This document shows positions 1 to 9,401 of a stretch of DNA of 64,000 nucleotides, in pieces. The DNA is from Lysobacteraceae bacterium CU05-9 (GTDB lineage: Bacteria > Pseudomonadota > Gammaproteobacteria > Xanthomonadales > Xanthomonadaceae), in the NCBI GenBank assembly GCA_007556525.1, contig SWJS01000001.1:278346-342345 (forward strand). Direction: 5' to 3'. Each line of letters starts with the position of its first letter. Position 1 is the stretch's first letter. The position numbers were made by a program, and so were the translations under genes. The notes below the pieces were generated by a model, which saw only the letters and a list, made by a program, of their open reading frames with translations, was not told the DNA's origin and did no database searches.

Positions 1-528
1 GGTGATGCCGAATTTCGCATTTTCCTGAGCCAGCGAAATCGTAAAACCGTGCATGCCGGCCTTCGCGGCGGCGTAGTTGGCTTGGCCGTATTGACCTTTT
101 TGGCCGTTGATCGATGCGATCTGGATGATGCGGCCCCACTTGCGTTCGCGCATGCCTTCAATGATTGGTCGCGTCATGTTGAAGCACGAGTTGAGGTTTG
201 TGTTGATGACGTCGGTCCACTGCGTTGCTTGCATCTTATGGAACGTCGCGTCGCGCGTGATGCCGGCGTTATTCACCAAAATATCAATCGGCCCCAAATT
301 CGTTTCGATGTCCTTGATCATCGCCTCGCATTCTTCCGGATTACTCACGTCACCCTTCGCGATGTAAACGTCGTAACCGTCCTTCTTCAATTCTTCTTGC
401 CAGGCGCGGGTCTTCTCTTCGTTGCGATAATTCGTCGCAACCTTGCAGCCCATATCGGCGAGCTTCTTGACGATGGAGGTACCGATGCCACCTGTTCCGC
501 CGGTGACCAATGCAACACGTGATGTCAT
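1..528 (-). CDS. phbB: Acetoacetyl-CoA reductase, C-terminus outside window
   Basis: This minus-strand gene starts with ATG at 528 and runs off the left edge of the window, leaving 176 residues. I translated it directly. It is a short-chain dehydrogenase with the N-terminal nucleotide-binding motif VALVTGGTGGIG (residues 5-16), the NNAG motif, and the catalytic segment with Ser in QIASING and Tyr/Lys in NYAAAK. The TGGTGGIG form and the overall match are typical of NADPH-dependent PhbB/PhaB, which makes 3-hydroxybutyryl-CoA for polyhydroxybutyrate. An AGGAA sequence sits about 8 nt upstream of the start. Whether the cell makes polyhydroxybutyrate cannot be judged here, because no synthase gene is in view. 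Confidence 0.88.
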   Translation of the reverse strand, partial: MTSRVALVTGGTGGIGTSIVKKLADMGCKVATNYRNEEKTRAWQEELKKDGYDVYIAKGDVSNPEECEAMIKDIETNLGPIDILVNNAGITRDATFHKMQATQWTDVINTNLNSCFNMTRPIIEGMRERKWGRIIQIASINGQKGQYGQANYAAAKAGMHGFTISLAQENAKFGIT

Positions 529-655
529 ATCAAATTCCTGATGATGTCCAAAAAATATTCGCGATTTCCATCGTCCCTTTCCTCAGTCTGACAAACCGCA
601 CGTGAAATATCCAAGAAATTGGCACACTTTCGATGTTGCGCCGCAATAATGAACT

Positions 656-1525
656 CTACGGTTCAGTGGCAGGAATGCGACGGAAGTCAAAGGCGTCCGT
701 CGCTTTTTGGAGCCATTCCGTCGGCTCGGTGATACCGTTGATCGGTTTCTGGTTTAAGGTGACCCAAGCGGCGGTGAGAATCTCAACCGGGTCATTCTCG
801 ATATCGAACGCGCGCGGATCGTCGAGGCGTTTGGAAAGTTTGGCGCCGTCTTTGTTTCGAAGGAGTGGCAAGTGCGCGTAAGAGGGCGTGGCGTAACCGA
901 GTCGTTGCTGCAAGAAAATTTGCCTCGCCGTTGATTCCAGCAGGTCGGCGCCACGTACAACTTGATTGATGCCTTGATGCGCATCGTCGACGACAACGGC
1001 AAGTTGATAGGTGAATTGACCATCGGCACGGCGTAGAACGAAATCGCCGACGGCTTGCGCGACATCTTCGTTGATCTGCCCGCAGACGAGATCGTCGAAT
1101 GCGATGTGAGTGTTTGCAGGGACGTGCAGTCGAATGCTTGCGGGTTCGTCATCGCGTGCGTGGCGGATGCAGGCACGATGGATGCCACCCATGTTGGTGA
1201 CGTCCGCGCGTGAGCAGACGCAACGAAACGCATGACCGTCACGCAAGAGTTGATCGATTGCGTTGATGTAGCGTGCGTCGTTTTCGCTCTGCCACTCAAT
1301 GGGCGTGTCCGATAGCATGCCAAGCGATTCGAGATCGCGGATTTGCTGCAGACCGGTTTCGTGATCGCAACGGTCATGGTCGACGTCTTCGATGCGGAGA
1401 GTCCAGAGGCCGGCGTGTTTTTTGGCGAAACACCAACTGCCGAGCGCGGCAACGATCGAGCCGAAATGCAGCGGACCCGACGGAGAGGGTGCGAATCGAC
1501 CATGGATGGCGGGTTGCTGAATCAA
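656..1525 (-). CDS. gluQ: Glutamyl-Q tRNA(Asp) synthetase
   Basis: The 289-residue product is a short class I glutamyl-tRNA-synthetase paralogue lacking the anticodon-binding half, as expected for GluQ-RS, which charges glutamate onto queuosine of tRNA(Asp). The HIGH-like motif is HFGS (residues 20-23) after GRFAPSPSGPL, and the KMSKS-like motif is AKLSKR. Cysteines in RCVCSR and further on in RACIRH fit the family's zinc site. The start is TTG at 1525, with AAGG 8 nt upstream, and no in-frame ATG lies nearby. The gene stands alone between phbB and htpX. Confidence 0.93.
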   Translation of the reverse strand: MIQQPAIHGRFAPSPSGPLHFGSIVAALGSWCFAKKHAGLWTLRIEDVDHDRCDHETGLQQIRDLESLGMLSDTPIEWQSENDARYINAIDQLLRDGHAFRCVCSRADVTNMGGIHRACIRHARDDEPASIRLHVPANTHIAFDDLVCGQINEDVAQAVGDFVLRRADGQFTYQLAVVVDDAHQGINQVVRGADLLESTARQIFLQQRLGYATPSYAHLPLLRNKDGAKLSKRLDDPRAFDIENDPVEILTAAWVTLNQKPINGITEPTEWLQKATDAFDFRRIPATEP

Positions 1526-1627
1526 ATTTCGTGCCTTATTCAGTTTGCATATTGAAAGTGAACGGGATTTGCCTCATTTTATGAGGTGTAAACGTCCAAT
1601 GGCTGGGCGAAAACTTGAGAGTCATAA

Positions 1628-2494
1628 ATGCTTAAGCGTATTTTCTTCTTTGTGCTGACCAACGTTGCCGTGATCGCCATGATCAGCATCGTCATGATGG
1701 TTCTGCAGACATTTTTTGGCATCCGCATTCCGCCAGGAGGACTGGTTTATGCGCTGATGTTTGGTTTCGCCGGTTCGATCATCTCCTTGCTGATGTCGAA
1801 GTGGGTGGCACTGCGTTCGGTCGGTGGTCAAGTGATCACGCAACCGAAGAATGCCACGGAGCAGTGGTTGTTTGAAACCGTGACGCGCCAAGCTGCGCAA
1901 GCGGGTATCAAGACGCCGGAAATCGCGTTGTATGATTCGCCGGAAGTGAATGCATTCGCGACGGGTCCATCGCGTAACAATTCGTTGGTCGCTGTGTCGA
2001 CCGGTTTGTTGAATCAAATGACGCCGGACGAAGCGGAAGCAGTCATCGGTCACGAAGTGTCGCACGTTGCGAATGGCGACATGGTCACGATGATGTTGAT
2101 CCAGGGTGTGTTGAATACGTTCGTGATTTTGCTGTCGCGTGCGGTTGCAAACGTCGTTGCGGGTAACCGCGAAAATGGCGGTGGCATGATGTACTTCGCC
2201 GTCGTCATGGTTTTGCAGATCGTGTTTGGTTTGCTCGCAACGATCGTGCAGATGTGGTTCTCGCGTCACCGCGAATTCCGCGCAGACCAAGGTGGTGCAA
2301 CGTTGGCTGGCCGTCAGAAGATGATTGCTGCACTCGAGCGCCTGCGTTCGCAGCATCAGCCGGAAGACACGCCGAAAACGATCGCCGCCTTCCAAATCAA
2401 TGGTCGTTACACGTCAGGTCTGCAAGAGTTGTTCATGACGCATCCACCGTTGGAAAAGCGCATCGCCGCACTGCAATCCTCGACGATTTCTTGA
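1628..2494 (+). CDS. htpX: Membrane zinc protease HtpX
   Basis: The 288-residue product is the M48 family inner-membrane protease HtpX, which works with FtsH in quality control of damaged membrane proteins. Two N-terminal hydrophobic segments (about residues 5-28 and 38-56) and two after the active site give the usual four-span layout. The zinc motif is HEVSH (H142, E143, H146), and the third ligand is the Glu in REFRAD. Length matches the family. It is followed by a strong hairpin terminator and converges on epmB. Confidence 0.95.
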   Translation: MLKRIFFFVLTNVAVIAMISIVMMVLQTFFGIRIPPGGLVYALMFGFAGSIISLLMSKWVALRSVGGQVITQPKNATEQWLFETVTRQAAQAGIKTPEIALYDSPEVNAFATGPSRNNSLVAVSTGLLNQMTPDEAEAVIGHEVSHVANGDMVTMMLIQGVLNTFVILLSRAVANVVAGNRENGGGMMYFAVVMVLQIVFGLLATIVQMWFSRHREFRADQGGATLAGRQKMIAALERLRSQHQPEDTPKTIAAFQINGRYTSGLQELFMTHPPLEKRIAALQSSTIS

Positions 2495-2505
2495 TGTCAC
2501 GGGAG

Positions 2506-2531
2506 GCCACGCAGAGATGCGTGGCTTCTTC
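2506..2531 (+). terminator. Intrinsic terminator after htpX
   Basis: A perfect 8-bp stem GCCACGCA/TGCGTGGC with loop GAGA is followed by a T-rich stretch on the plus strand. It lies 12 bases after the htpX stop and abuts the end of the convergent epmB gene. Confidence 0.8.
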
Positions 2532-2532
2532 G

Positions 2533-3543
2533 TTAGAGCGGTGTCTTTCCCGTCTCGCCTTCGATTTCGCGGACGAGCTTCGGTACGAGATAACCGGAGA
2601 GTTGCTTCGCAAGTTCTCTGTGCAACGCGCGCGCTTCGTCGTCGCTCACATCGAAATGCGCCGCACCTTGCACGCGATCCAGCACATGCAAGTAGTAGGG
2701 CAGTGCGCCCGCCGCGAACGTGCGTTCGCTCAATGCTTTCAAGGTCGCAACATCATCATTGATGCCGCGTAGTAATACGGCTTGATTTAAGACCATTGCC
2801 CCGGCGTTTCGCAATTGGGCGATCGCTTGATCAACGTCGGCATCGAATTCATTCGCATGGTTCGCGTGGATGACAACGGCCACGTTGAATGGCAGTGTCG
2901 CAATCCAGTCCGCCAACTCATCATCGATGCGCGCTGGCAAAACATTCGGCAGCCGCGTGTGGATGCGCAATCGTTTGATGTGCCCGATCGTCGCGAGTTG
3001 GTCGGTGAGTTCGCGCAGCTTGCGCGTCGACATTGACAGCGGATCGCCACCCGACAAAATCACTTCTTCCACACTCTCATCCGCGCGCAATGCTTCGACC
3101 GTATCGTGCCATGCAGAGGTCGCAGCGTGATCGTCGCTGTACGGATAATGGCGGCGGAAGCAGTAACGGCAATGGATCGCGCATGAGCCGGTCGTGATCA
3201 GCAACGCGCGGCCTTGATACTTCTGCAAAACACCCTGCGCCGTCCGCGCCGAAGCATCGCCCACCGGATCCAATGCATCGAAGCCGGGGACCACGCGATT
3301 TTCGTCAATGATCGGCAGTACTTGGCGGAGGAGGGGGTCGTTGGGGTCGCCGCGCCTCATTTTGGCAACGAACGCCTTTGGAACGCGCAGCTTGAACGGA
3401 CTGTCGGTCACGCGGGGAATTTCAGATTCGAGGCCGAGGATCGTCAGCAGTTCGACGGGATCGGAAATGGCGTCGCGCCACTGTTCCTGCCAGCGGGCAT
3501 CGAGGCCAAAATCGGCTTGAAAACTGACGGAAACTGTTATCAT
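2533..3543 (-). CDS. epmB: EF-P beta-lysylation protein EpmB
   Basis: The 336-residue product is a lysine 2,3-aminomutase-like radical SAM protein. The [4Fe-4S] motif is CAIHCRYC in [16 protein letters not shown], and SGGDPL is the conserved SAM/PLP-region motif. In Escherichia coli EpmB converts lysine to (R)-beta-lysine for modification of EF-P. Its divergent neighbour here is efp itself, with only 36 bp between the two start codons, which supports the assignment. The ATG start is at 3543. The partner EpmA ligase is not in the window. Confidence 0.94.
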   Translation of the reverse strand: MITVSVSFQADFGLDARWQEQWRDAISDPVELLTILGLESEIPRVTDSPFKLRVPKAFVAKMRRGDPNDPLLRQVLPIIDENRVVPGFDALDPVGDASARTAQGVLQKYQGRALLITTGSCAIHCRYCFRRHYPYSDDHAATSAWHDTVEALRADESVEEVILSGGDPLSMSTRKLRELTDQLATIGHIKRLRIHTRLPNVLPARIDDELADWIATLPFNVAVVIHANHANEFDADVDQAIAQLRNAGAMVLNQAVLLRGINDDVATLKALSERTFAAGALPYYLHVLDRVQGAAHFDVSDDEARALHRELAKQLSGYLVPKLVREIEGETGKTPL

Positions 3544-3579
3544 AGAGGGCTATATTGTATCAATTTGGGAGTTTCAAGC

Positions 3580-4146
3580 ATGGCCACTTATGGCATGAAC
3601 GACGTGAAGAACGGTATGCGGATTTTGGTGAATGGCGATCCATGCGTCATTACGGATACCGAATACGTCAAGCCAGGTAAGGGTCAAGCTTTTACTCGCG
3701 TCAAGTATCGCAACATCAAGAGCGGTCGCGTCCAGGAAATCACGATGAAGGCGACCGATGATCTGGAAGCTGCAGACGTCGTCGATACCGACATGCAGTA
3801 CCTGTACGGTGACGGTGAATACTGGCACTTCATGAATCCGGAATCCTTCGAGCAAGTGCAGGCTGACAAGGCCGGCATGGGCGGCGCTGAGAAGTGGCTG
3901 AAGGGTGAAGAAGATTGCGTCGTGACGTTGTGGAACGGCGTGCCAATCATGGTGCAACCACCGAACTTCGTCGAACTGAAGATCACGGAAACGGATCCAG
4001 GTGTCCGCGGTGATACGTCGGGCGGCGGTGGCAAGCCTGCAACGCTCGAAACCGGCGCAGTGGTTCGCGTGCCGTTGTTCGTCGGCACCGACGAGCTGAT
4101 CAAGGTCGATACGCGTTCGGGCGAATACGTCTCGCGCGTCAAGTAA
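3580..4146 (+). CDS. efp: Elongation factor P
   Basis: The 188-residue product is EF-P, which relieves ribosome stalling at polyproline stretches. The modification loop KPGKGQAF places Lys34 at exactly the position lysylated in Escherichia coli, matching the adjacent epmB gene. I chose ATG 3580 because [15 protein letters not shown] is the canonical EF-P N-terminus. The reading frame stays open far upstream, but that part only mirrors epmB on the other strand. Any efp promoter must overlap the first codons of epmB, since the gap is 36 bp. Confidence 0.97.
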   Translation: MATYGMNDVKNGMRILVNGDPCVITDTEYVKPGKGQAFTRVKYRNIKSGRVQEITMKATDDLEAADVVDTDMQYLYGDGEYWHFMNPESFEQVQADKAGMGGAEKWLKGEEDCVVTLWNGVPIMVQPPNFVELKITETDPGVRGDTSGGGGKPATLETGAVVRVPLFVGTDELIKVDTRSGEYVSRVK

Positions 4147-4198
4147 GTTGCCCGCGATGACGGCCGAACACGCCGACTCGACAGAATTTGTACTGCAA

Positions 4199-4232
4199 GG
4201 CCGCGTTGTTTTCCTGAGCGACGCGGCTTTCT
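4199..4232 (+). terminator. Probable terminator after efp
   Basis: The inverted repeat GCCGCGT/ACGCGGC encloses a 14-nt loop and is followed by TTTCTGTT on the plus strand. The U-tract is short, so this is a modest candidate for ending efp transcription. Confidence 0.5.
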
Positions 4233-4257
4233 GTTATCAAGGAATTTTTGTTCAAAA

Positions 4258-5589
4258 ATGACTGATCATCTCCACTGTGACGTTCTCATTGAAGCTGGCT
4301 GGGTTGTGCCGGTTGAACCCAAGGGCGTGGTGCTTGAAGACCATGCCGTAGCGATTAAGGACGGCGTGATTGTCGGTATCTTGCCGACGTTTGAAGCGCG
4401 CCAGAAGTTCTCCGCACGCGAGCGCATCGTCAAGCAAGATGCTTGCTTGATGCCGGGCATGGTGAACTCGCACACGCATAATCCAATGACGTTGATGCGC
4501 GGTGTTGCCGACGATCTGCCATTGATGGAATGGTTGCAAGGTCACATCTGGCCGATCGAAGCGAAAATCATCGGACCTGAAATGGTTGCCGATGGTGTGA
4601 CGTTGTCCATTGCGGAAATGATCCGTGGTGGCACGACGACTTGTAACGAGAATTATTTTTTCCCGGATGTGCAAGCGCAGGTTTATAAGCAGCATGGTTT
4701 CCGCGCGATGGTTGGTCTGCCGATCATTGACTTCCCGACGCCGTGGGCTGCGACGGATGATGAGTATTTCGACCGTGCGCGCCAAGTCCATGATCAGTGG
4801 ATGGGTGATGCTCTGATTAGCACCGCGTTTGCGCCGCATGCGCCGTATACCGTCAAGGATGAGAGCTTTAAGCGCATCCAGATGTATTCCGAGCAGCTGG
4901 ATATTCCGGTGCATTGCCACGTGCACGAAACGCAATTCGAAGTGGATGAAGCGATTGCGCAGACGGGCATGCGTCCGCTGACGCGCTTGGATAAGTTGGG
5001 TCTCGTGAACGATCGTTTGATTGCCGTGCATATGACGGCGTTGGATGAAGGTGACATCGAACTGTGCGCGCGTAACGGCGTGCATGTCGTGCATTGCCCC
5101 GAGAGTAACTTGAAGTTGGCGTCGGGATTTTGTCCGGTGCATGGCCTGCATTCGCGTGGCGTCAATATTGCGATCGGTACCGACGGCTGTGCATCGAACA
5201 ATGATCTCGACATGTTCGGTGAAACGCGTACTGCAGCGTTGTTGGCGAAGGCAGTTGCGGCAAATGCTTCGGCGTTTGGTGCGGCGGATGCCTTGTATGC
5301 GGCGACGATGGGCGGTGCCCGTGCCTTGTCGATGGATGATCGGATTGGTTCGATCACTGTTGGAAAGCAAGCTGACTTGGTTCTCGTTGATATGTCTTCG
5401 CCGGAAACGCAACCGGTACACAACATCGTGTCGCAATTGGTTTATGCGGTTGGACGTCAGCATGTCAGTGATGTTTGGATCGCGGGTGTGCGTAAGTTGA
5501 AGGATTCCGTTTTGACGGAAATGGATGCGGCGGAATTGTCGGCGAATGCGAAGTCATGGCGTTCGCGCATTGCGGGCATTCAACTCTAG
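4258..5589 (+). CDS. mtaD: TRZ/ATZ-type hydrolase, likely MTA/SAH deaminase
   Basis: The 443-residue product is an amidohydrolase of the TRZ/ATZ group. Metal and catalytic motifs are visible: [13 protein letters not shown] near the N-terminus, HCHVHET in the middle, and [14 protein letters not shown] towards the C-terminus. Close family members deaminate 5'-methylthioadenosine or S-adenosylhomocysteine. The exact substrate is inferred. ATG 4258 begins the gene. Next comes ubiG, a SAM-dependent methyltransferase, 11 nt downstream, so a role in clearing SAH near a methylation step is plausible. The window also carries mtnB, mtnC and mtnD of methionine salvage. Confidence 0.82.
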   Translation: MTDHLHCDVLIEAGWVVPVEPKGVVLEDHAVAIKDGVIVGILPTFEARQKFSARERIVKQDACLMPGMVNSHTHNPMTLMRGVADDLPLMEWLQGHIWPIEAKIIGPEMVADGVTLSIAEMIRGGTTTCNENYFFPDVQAQVYKQHGFRAMVGLPIIDFPTPWAATDDEYFDRARQVHDQWMGDALISTAFAPHAPYTVKDESFKRIQMYSEQLDIPVHCHVHETQFEVDEAIAQTGMRPLTRLDKLGLVNDRLIAVHMTALDEGDIELCARNGVHVVHCPESNLKLASGFCPVHGLHSRGVNIAIGTDGCASNNDLDMFGETRTAALLAKAVAANASAFGAADALYAATMGGARALSMDDRIGSITVGKQADLVLVDMSSPETQPVHNIVSQLVYAVGRQHVSDVWIAGVRKLKDSVLTEMDAAELSANAKSWRSRIAGIQL

Positions 5590-5600
5590 GAGTGTTGGTG

Positions 5601-6305
5601 ATGGAGAATTCGAATTTTTCGCAGGCTGAGCTGGATAAGTTTGGCGCGTTGGCGAATCGCTGGTGGGATCCGGATGGTCCGCAGAAGCCATTGCATGCTT
5701 TAAATCCAGTGCGTTTGCAGTATGTTGCGGATTATGCAACGTTGAGTGGCGCTAATGTGTTGGATGTTGGTTGTGGCGCGGGACTGTTGAGTGAAGCGTT
5801 GGCGACGCGTGGTGCCTCGGTGACCGCAATCGATTTGGCGCCTGAGTTGATCAAGGTTGCGAAGTTGCATGGACTCGAGTCGGGCGTGAAGGTTACGTAC
5901 GAATTGAAAAGCGTGGAAGCGTTGGCTGCTGAGCAACCCGGTTCGTTTGATGTGGTGACGTGCATGGAGATGCTGGAGCATGTGCCTGAGCCTGCATCGA
6001 TCATTCAAGCGTGTGCGACGTTGTTGAAGCCGGGTGGGAAGTTGTTTTTCTCGACGTTGAACCGTACGCCGGCTGCGTTTGCGTTGGCGGTGGTTGGCGC
6101 GGAATACATTGCGCAGCTGTTGCCGAAGGGAACGCATACGTACGAAGATTTCATCAAGCCAGCAGAGTTGGCTTCGTGGTGTCGTCAAGCGGACTTGCAA
6201 GTGCGTGATGTCACGGGGTTGTTGTATGAGCCGTGGAAGCATGCCGCGCGTTTGACCTCGCGCACGGATGTGAACTATCTAGGCTATGCGGAAAAGTCGC
6301 TGTGA
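5601..6305 (+). CDS. ubiG: Ubiquinone biosynthesis O-methyltransferase UbiG
   Basis: The 234-residue product is the UbiG class I methyltransferase, which carries out both O-methylations in ubiquinone synthesis. The N-terminus has the family mark [19 protein letters not shown], and the SAM-binding motif I is [17 protein letters not shown] chose ATG 5601 because AGGAG lies 8 nt upstream and the N-terminus matches the family. An in-frame extension to 5556 is unlikely. The stop overlaps the gph start. Confidence 0.95.
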   Translation: MENSNFSQAELDKFGALANRWWDPDGPQKPLHALNPVRLQYVADYATLSGANVLDVGCGAGLLSEALATRGASVTAIDLAPELIKVAKLHGLESGVKVTYELKSVEALAAEQPGSFDVVTCMEMLEHVPEPASIIQACATLLKPGGKLFFSTLNRTPAAFALAVVGAEYIAQLLPKGTHTYEDFIKPAELASWCRQADLQVRDVTGLLYEPWKHAARLTSRTDVNYLGYAEKSL

Positions 6306-6970
6306 CGGTTGGTTTCCCCCGTGGTGTGTTGTTCGACTTGGACGGAACGCTGGTTGATAGTGCGCCCGATTTCGTGGCGACGATTGCGTTGATGGCTGCT
6401 CGCCTCGGTATGCCGCCGGTCTCGTTGGAGCAGTTGCGTCCGCATGTTTCGAAGGGTTCGCGTGCGATGTTGAAGGCATCGTTCCCTGAATTCCCCGAGG
6501 AAGAACGTGAGGCGTTGGTGCCTGAGTTCCTTTCCACATACGAAGGCTTGCTTGGCGATCATGCGCCGCCGTTTGAAAGTATTCCGGAGTTTTTGGCTGC
6601 GTTGGATGATGCCGGTGTGCCGTGGGGCATCGTGACGAATAAGCCGGAATATCTTGCGGTGCAGGTTTTGGACAAGCTCGATTGGTCTGAACGGTCCAAG
6701 GTATTGATTGGTGGGGATACGTTGCCGGTCAAGAAGCCCGATCCGTTGCCGTTGATCGTAGCCGCTGAAAAAATGGGAATTGCACCCGCGGACATCGTTT
6801 ACGTCGGTGATGATTTGCGCGACATTCAAGCGGCGAATGCGGCGGGGATGCGTTCGGTCGCAGCGTTGTGGGGCTATCGTTTGAATGACGAAAATCCAGA
6901 CGAGTGGAACGCCTGCGTGCAAATGTCCGACGTCACTGAATTGATGGATGGAACGAAGTGGCCGCAGTAA
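6302..6970 (+). CDS. gph: Phosphoglycolate phosphatase
   Basis: The 222-residue product is a HAD-superfamily hydrolase with the nucleophile motif [11 protein letters not shown] near the N-terminus, a Lys in VKKPDP, and the acidic motif VGDDLRD. It removes phosphate from 2-phosphoglycolate arising from DNA repair. The proposed start is GTG 6302, overlapping the ubiG stop by 4 nt, a start type common here. The ubiG-gph order is widespread in Xanthomonadaceae. The sequence does not exclude another small phosphate ester as substrate. Confidence 0.88.
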   Translation: MTVGFPRGVLFDLDGTLVDSAPDFVATIALMAARLGMPPVSLEQLRPHVSKGSRAMLKASFPEFPEEEREALVPEFLSTYEGLLGDHAPPFESIPEFLAALDDAGVPWGIVTNKPEYLAVQVLDKLDWSERSKVLIGGDTLPVKKPDPLPLIVAAEKMGIAPADIVYVGDDLRDIQAANAAGMRSVAALWGYRLNDENPDEWNACVQMSDVTELMDGTKWPQ

Positions 6971-7563
6971 CACCGGCGAATGATTTCGTCGCCAAACATT
7001 GGCAACGTTGGCCGGAGTGGCAGTTTGCGTCGGTGTTTTTGGCGGAAGATCAACGCGCCTTGATCCATGATTGGTACGCGCTCCAAAATGAGTTGTGGCT
7101 CGCCGCTTACTCCTTCGAGGATCCAACGCCCGGTGCCGCCAAGCTCGCGTGGTGGCAGGAAGAATTGCGCGGTTGGAGTAAGGGTATGCGCCGTCATCCA
7201 TTGGGGGCTTCGCTGCAGCCTCGCTCCACGCATTGGAACGAACTTGCCGATCAGCTGACGTTGCCATTTGATGATGGAGCCTTGGCGTCTGTTTTGTCCA
7301 AAATCGATCACGATCTCGCCGGATCCCGCGGTATGGCACATACGCCGAGCATTGCGGACGCATTGTCGTTTGAGCGCTCGTTGTTGCGGGACGATTCGTC
7401 TGCGGTGTCGTCTTCGCCGAAGTTGCGCGGTTTGAGCCGTGCGCGTGCGATGCAAGTTGCGTTGTCCGCTGCGCGTGCGAAGTCGTCCGATGTCACAAAA
7501 CCGCTTTCACCTTTGCGCACAATCTTGACTTGCTGGCGTGCAGCCCGCATGTCTAAGTCATGA
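6958..7563 (+). CDS. Squalene/phytoene synthase-like protein
   Basis: The 201-residue product overlaps gph by 13 nt and starts with GTG. It contains the segment DPTPGAAKLAWWQEEL, which resembles the DPxPGxxRLxWWRxxL region of squalene/phytoene-synthase-fold proteins. The aspartate-rich prenyl-diphosphate motifs of true phytoene synthases are not evident, and the protein is shorter than real synthases. It may therefore be an assembly-type relative such as the NDUFAF6 group. No function is assigned. Its place after ubiG and gph suggests co-transcription only. Confidence 0.65.
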   Translation: MAAVTPANDFVAKHWQRWPEWQFASVFLAEDQRALIHDWYALQNELWLAAYSFEDPTPGAAKLAWWQEELRGWSKGMRRHPLGASLQPRSTHWNELADQLTLPFDDGALASVLSKIDHDLAGSRGMAHTPSIADALSFERSLLRDDSSAVSSSPKLRGLSRARAMQVALSAARAKSSDVTKPLSPLRTILTCWRAARMSKS

Positions 7564-7582
7564 AAAATACGGGTTTTTCCGC

Positions 7583-8497
7583 ATGAATTCCGAAGTAAAG
7601 CCATTGCCGGACGTCGCGTTCGAGCAGGCGCAATATCAACGTCCATTGAACTGGGTGGGCATGGCGAACGTCGCGCTGCCTGTAATTTGGGAAGGCGTGA
7701 CGATGGCGGCGAACGTCGATGTGTTCGTCAATCTCACCGACGCGGATGCGCGTGGGATCCACATGTCACGTTTGTATCTGCAAATCCAGGATGCGTTCGC
7801 TTCGTCCGAGTTGTCACGCGAACTTCTCGAGACGGTGTTGCGCAATCTCGTCGACACGCAAGAGGGCAGTTCCGACGCGGCGCGTTTGGTGTTCCGTTTC
7901 GATGCGTTGCTGTCACGTGAAGCTTTAGCGTCCGACAACAAAGGTTGGCGTCGCTATCCGGTGACGTTGGATACGTCGTGGAGTGTTGCTGATGGTTTCC
8001 GCTGGAATCTCAAATTCCCTGTGACTTATTCGTCAACGTGCCCGGCATCGGCTGCATTGTCTCGCCGTGCCAATGCCGAGCATTTCGAATCGACGTTCGG
8101 TCCGCGCACTGAGGCGTTGATTGCCGATATCGGTGCTTGGATTGCCGGCCCGTCGGCTTTGGCCGCAACGCCTCATGCTCAGCGTTCGAACGCGTGGATC
8201 GACGTGGATCTCTCGACTTCGTTGTCGTCGCTACCGATGCGTTCGTTGTTGGATGCGTTGGAATTAGCGTTGGCAACCGTGGTGCAAACTGCCGTGAAGC
8301 GCGAAGACGAGCAAGCATTCGCGCGATTGAATGCCGCGAACTTGATGTTCTGCGAAGATGCATCGCGCCGTGTGGCAGCAGTGTTGTCGTCGCGCGATGA
8401 TGTCGTGCGTTTCAATGCGAAGGTCGAGCATCTGGAGAGTTTACACGCCCATGACGCGGTGGCGTATGTGAGCGGCGCAGGACGCGCTAAGAACTAA
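7583..8497 (+). CDS. folE2: GTP cyclohydrolase FolE2 (type IB)
   Basis: The 304-residue product matches GTP cyclohydrolase IB, which makes 7,8-dihydroneopterin triphosphate for folate synthesis. The catalytic Cys lies in YSSTCPASAALS. The N-terminal RPLNWVGMANVALPV and the central RFDALLSREAL are family hallmarks. I chose ATG 7583; the frame extends to 7538, but the extra residues do not resemble the family. FolE2 enzymes can use metals other than zinc and in some bacteria are induced by zinc limitation. I saw no clear Zur box. Confidence 0.92.
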   Translation: MNSEVKPLPDVAFEQAQYQRPLNWVGMANVALPVIWEGVTMAANVDVFVNLTDADARGIHMSRLYLQIQDAFASSELSRELLETVLRNLVDTQEGSSDAARLVFRFDALLSREALASDNKGWRRYPVTLDTSWSVADGFRWNLKFPVTYSSTCPASAALSRRANAEHFESTFGPRTEALIADIGAWIAGPSALAATPHAQRSNAWIDVDLSTSLSSLPMRSLLDALELALATVVQTAVKREDEQAFARLNAANLMFCEDASRRVAAVLSSRDDVVRFNAKVEHLESLHAHDAVAYVSGAGRAKN

Positions 8498-8507
8498 GCC
8501 CTTGAAA

Positions 8508-8577
8508 TTAGAGAAGGGAAAAGGGAAAAATGACGGCGACGTCCGCTCCCTTTTCCCATTTCGTTTCTCCCTTTTCG
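8508..8577. repeat. Heptamer-built inverted repeat
   Basis: The gap between the convergent folE2 and M23 peptidase genes holds tandem 7-nt units. The left arm has AGGGAAA twice in a row (from about 8515). The right arm reads TCCCTTT, TCCCATT, TCGTTTC, TCCCTTT, TCGCATT from about 8546 to 8580. The arms are inverted relative to each other and could fold into a long imperfect hairpin. It may act as a bidirectional terminator. Confidence 0.7.
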
Positions 8578-8579
8578 CA

Positions 8580-9401
8580 TTAAGGCTTTTCCAACAGCAA
8601 CAGCGGATCGATCCGCGTGTCGAGCCAGTTCATACCCCAGTGCAAATGCGGTCCTGTTGCACGGCCTGTCGCACCGACGCGCGCGACGACGTCACCTTGG
8701 CGAACGACATCACCGACTTTCACATCAATGCGAGAGAGGTGCAGGAAATTGCTGCTGATGCCTTGACCGTGATCGAGCACCAACGTGCCACCGGTGAGAT
8801 ACAGACCAGGATCAGCGAATGTCACGACACCGCCGGCAGGTGCTTTGACCGGAGTGCCAGTGCCGACGGCGATGTCCATGCCGGAGTGAGCGGCGCCAGG
8901 TTGACCGTTGTATGAGCGCGAACTGCCGAAGCGGCCGGAGATGCGGCCCGTGACGGGCCAGATGAATTTTTGCAAATAGTCCTGGCGGTCATCGTTGCGC
9001 TGGCGGGCTGCAGTGACGCGGGCCTGTTCGGCTTCGATGCGTTGTGCGATCGCGCCGGTTGGGTTGGCGGTTTTCGGTGGGACGCCGTTGACGCGTTCGA
9101 CAGGGAAGTCGCGCTTCAGGACGTTGACTGAGACAACGCGTGCATCACCGCACGAAGGCTTGATCGTCACCTTAGCGACACCGGTTGCGTCGCGGGCGAT
9201 GCCGAAGACGTAGTCGCCATTTTTGCCTTGTTTTAAGGCCTTTCCGTTGACGTCGATCGAGCTGCCGATGGGAGCGCGGCCGGTAATCATCGAACCTTGT
9301 TGCGCGCTGGCGACCGGGTCTTTCCAGTCACCGGGATTGCACGCGGCGAATGCGGTGTTGGCGCCGAGTAGGGCGGCCGTTACAAAAAACACTTTAATCA
9401 A
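8580..9401 (-). CDS. Secreted M23 family peptidase
   Basis: The 273-residue product carries an N-terminal signal peptide (FFVTAALLGANTAFA, cleavage before ACNPGDW). Its C-terminal lysostaphin-type domain has the M23 motifs HSGMD and HLHW. Such proteins cut peptidoglycan crosslinks in the periplasm or activate amidases. The middle region, including QRIEAEQARVTAARQRNDD, is charged and helix-like. The TTG start at 9401 overlaps the pyrC stop (TTGA), which supports translational coupling; a GTG three codons later is an alternative. Confidence 0.88.
   Translation of the reverse strand: MIKVFFVTAALLGANTAFAACNPGDWKDPVASAQQGSMITGRAPIGSSIDVNGKALKQGKNGDYVFGIARDATGVAKVTIKPSCGDARVVSVNVLKRDFPVERVNGVPPKTANPTGAIAQRIEAEQARVTAARQRNDDRQDYLQKFIWPVTGRISGRFGSSRSYNGQPGAAHSGMDIAVGTGTPVKAPAGGVVTFADPGLYLTGGTLVLDHGQGISSNFLHLSRIDVKVGDVVRQGDVVARVGATGRATGPHLHWGMNWLDTRIDPLLLLEKP

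Noticed and set aside
3214-3579. In-frame extension of efp upstream to 3214
   Set aside because: It lies antisense to epmB, and the canonical EF-P N-terminus begins at 3580.
8508-8577. Tandem heptamers as a CRISPR array
   Set aside because: Units are only 7 nt, with no spacers and no cas genes in the window.
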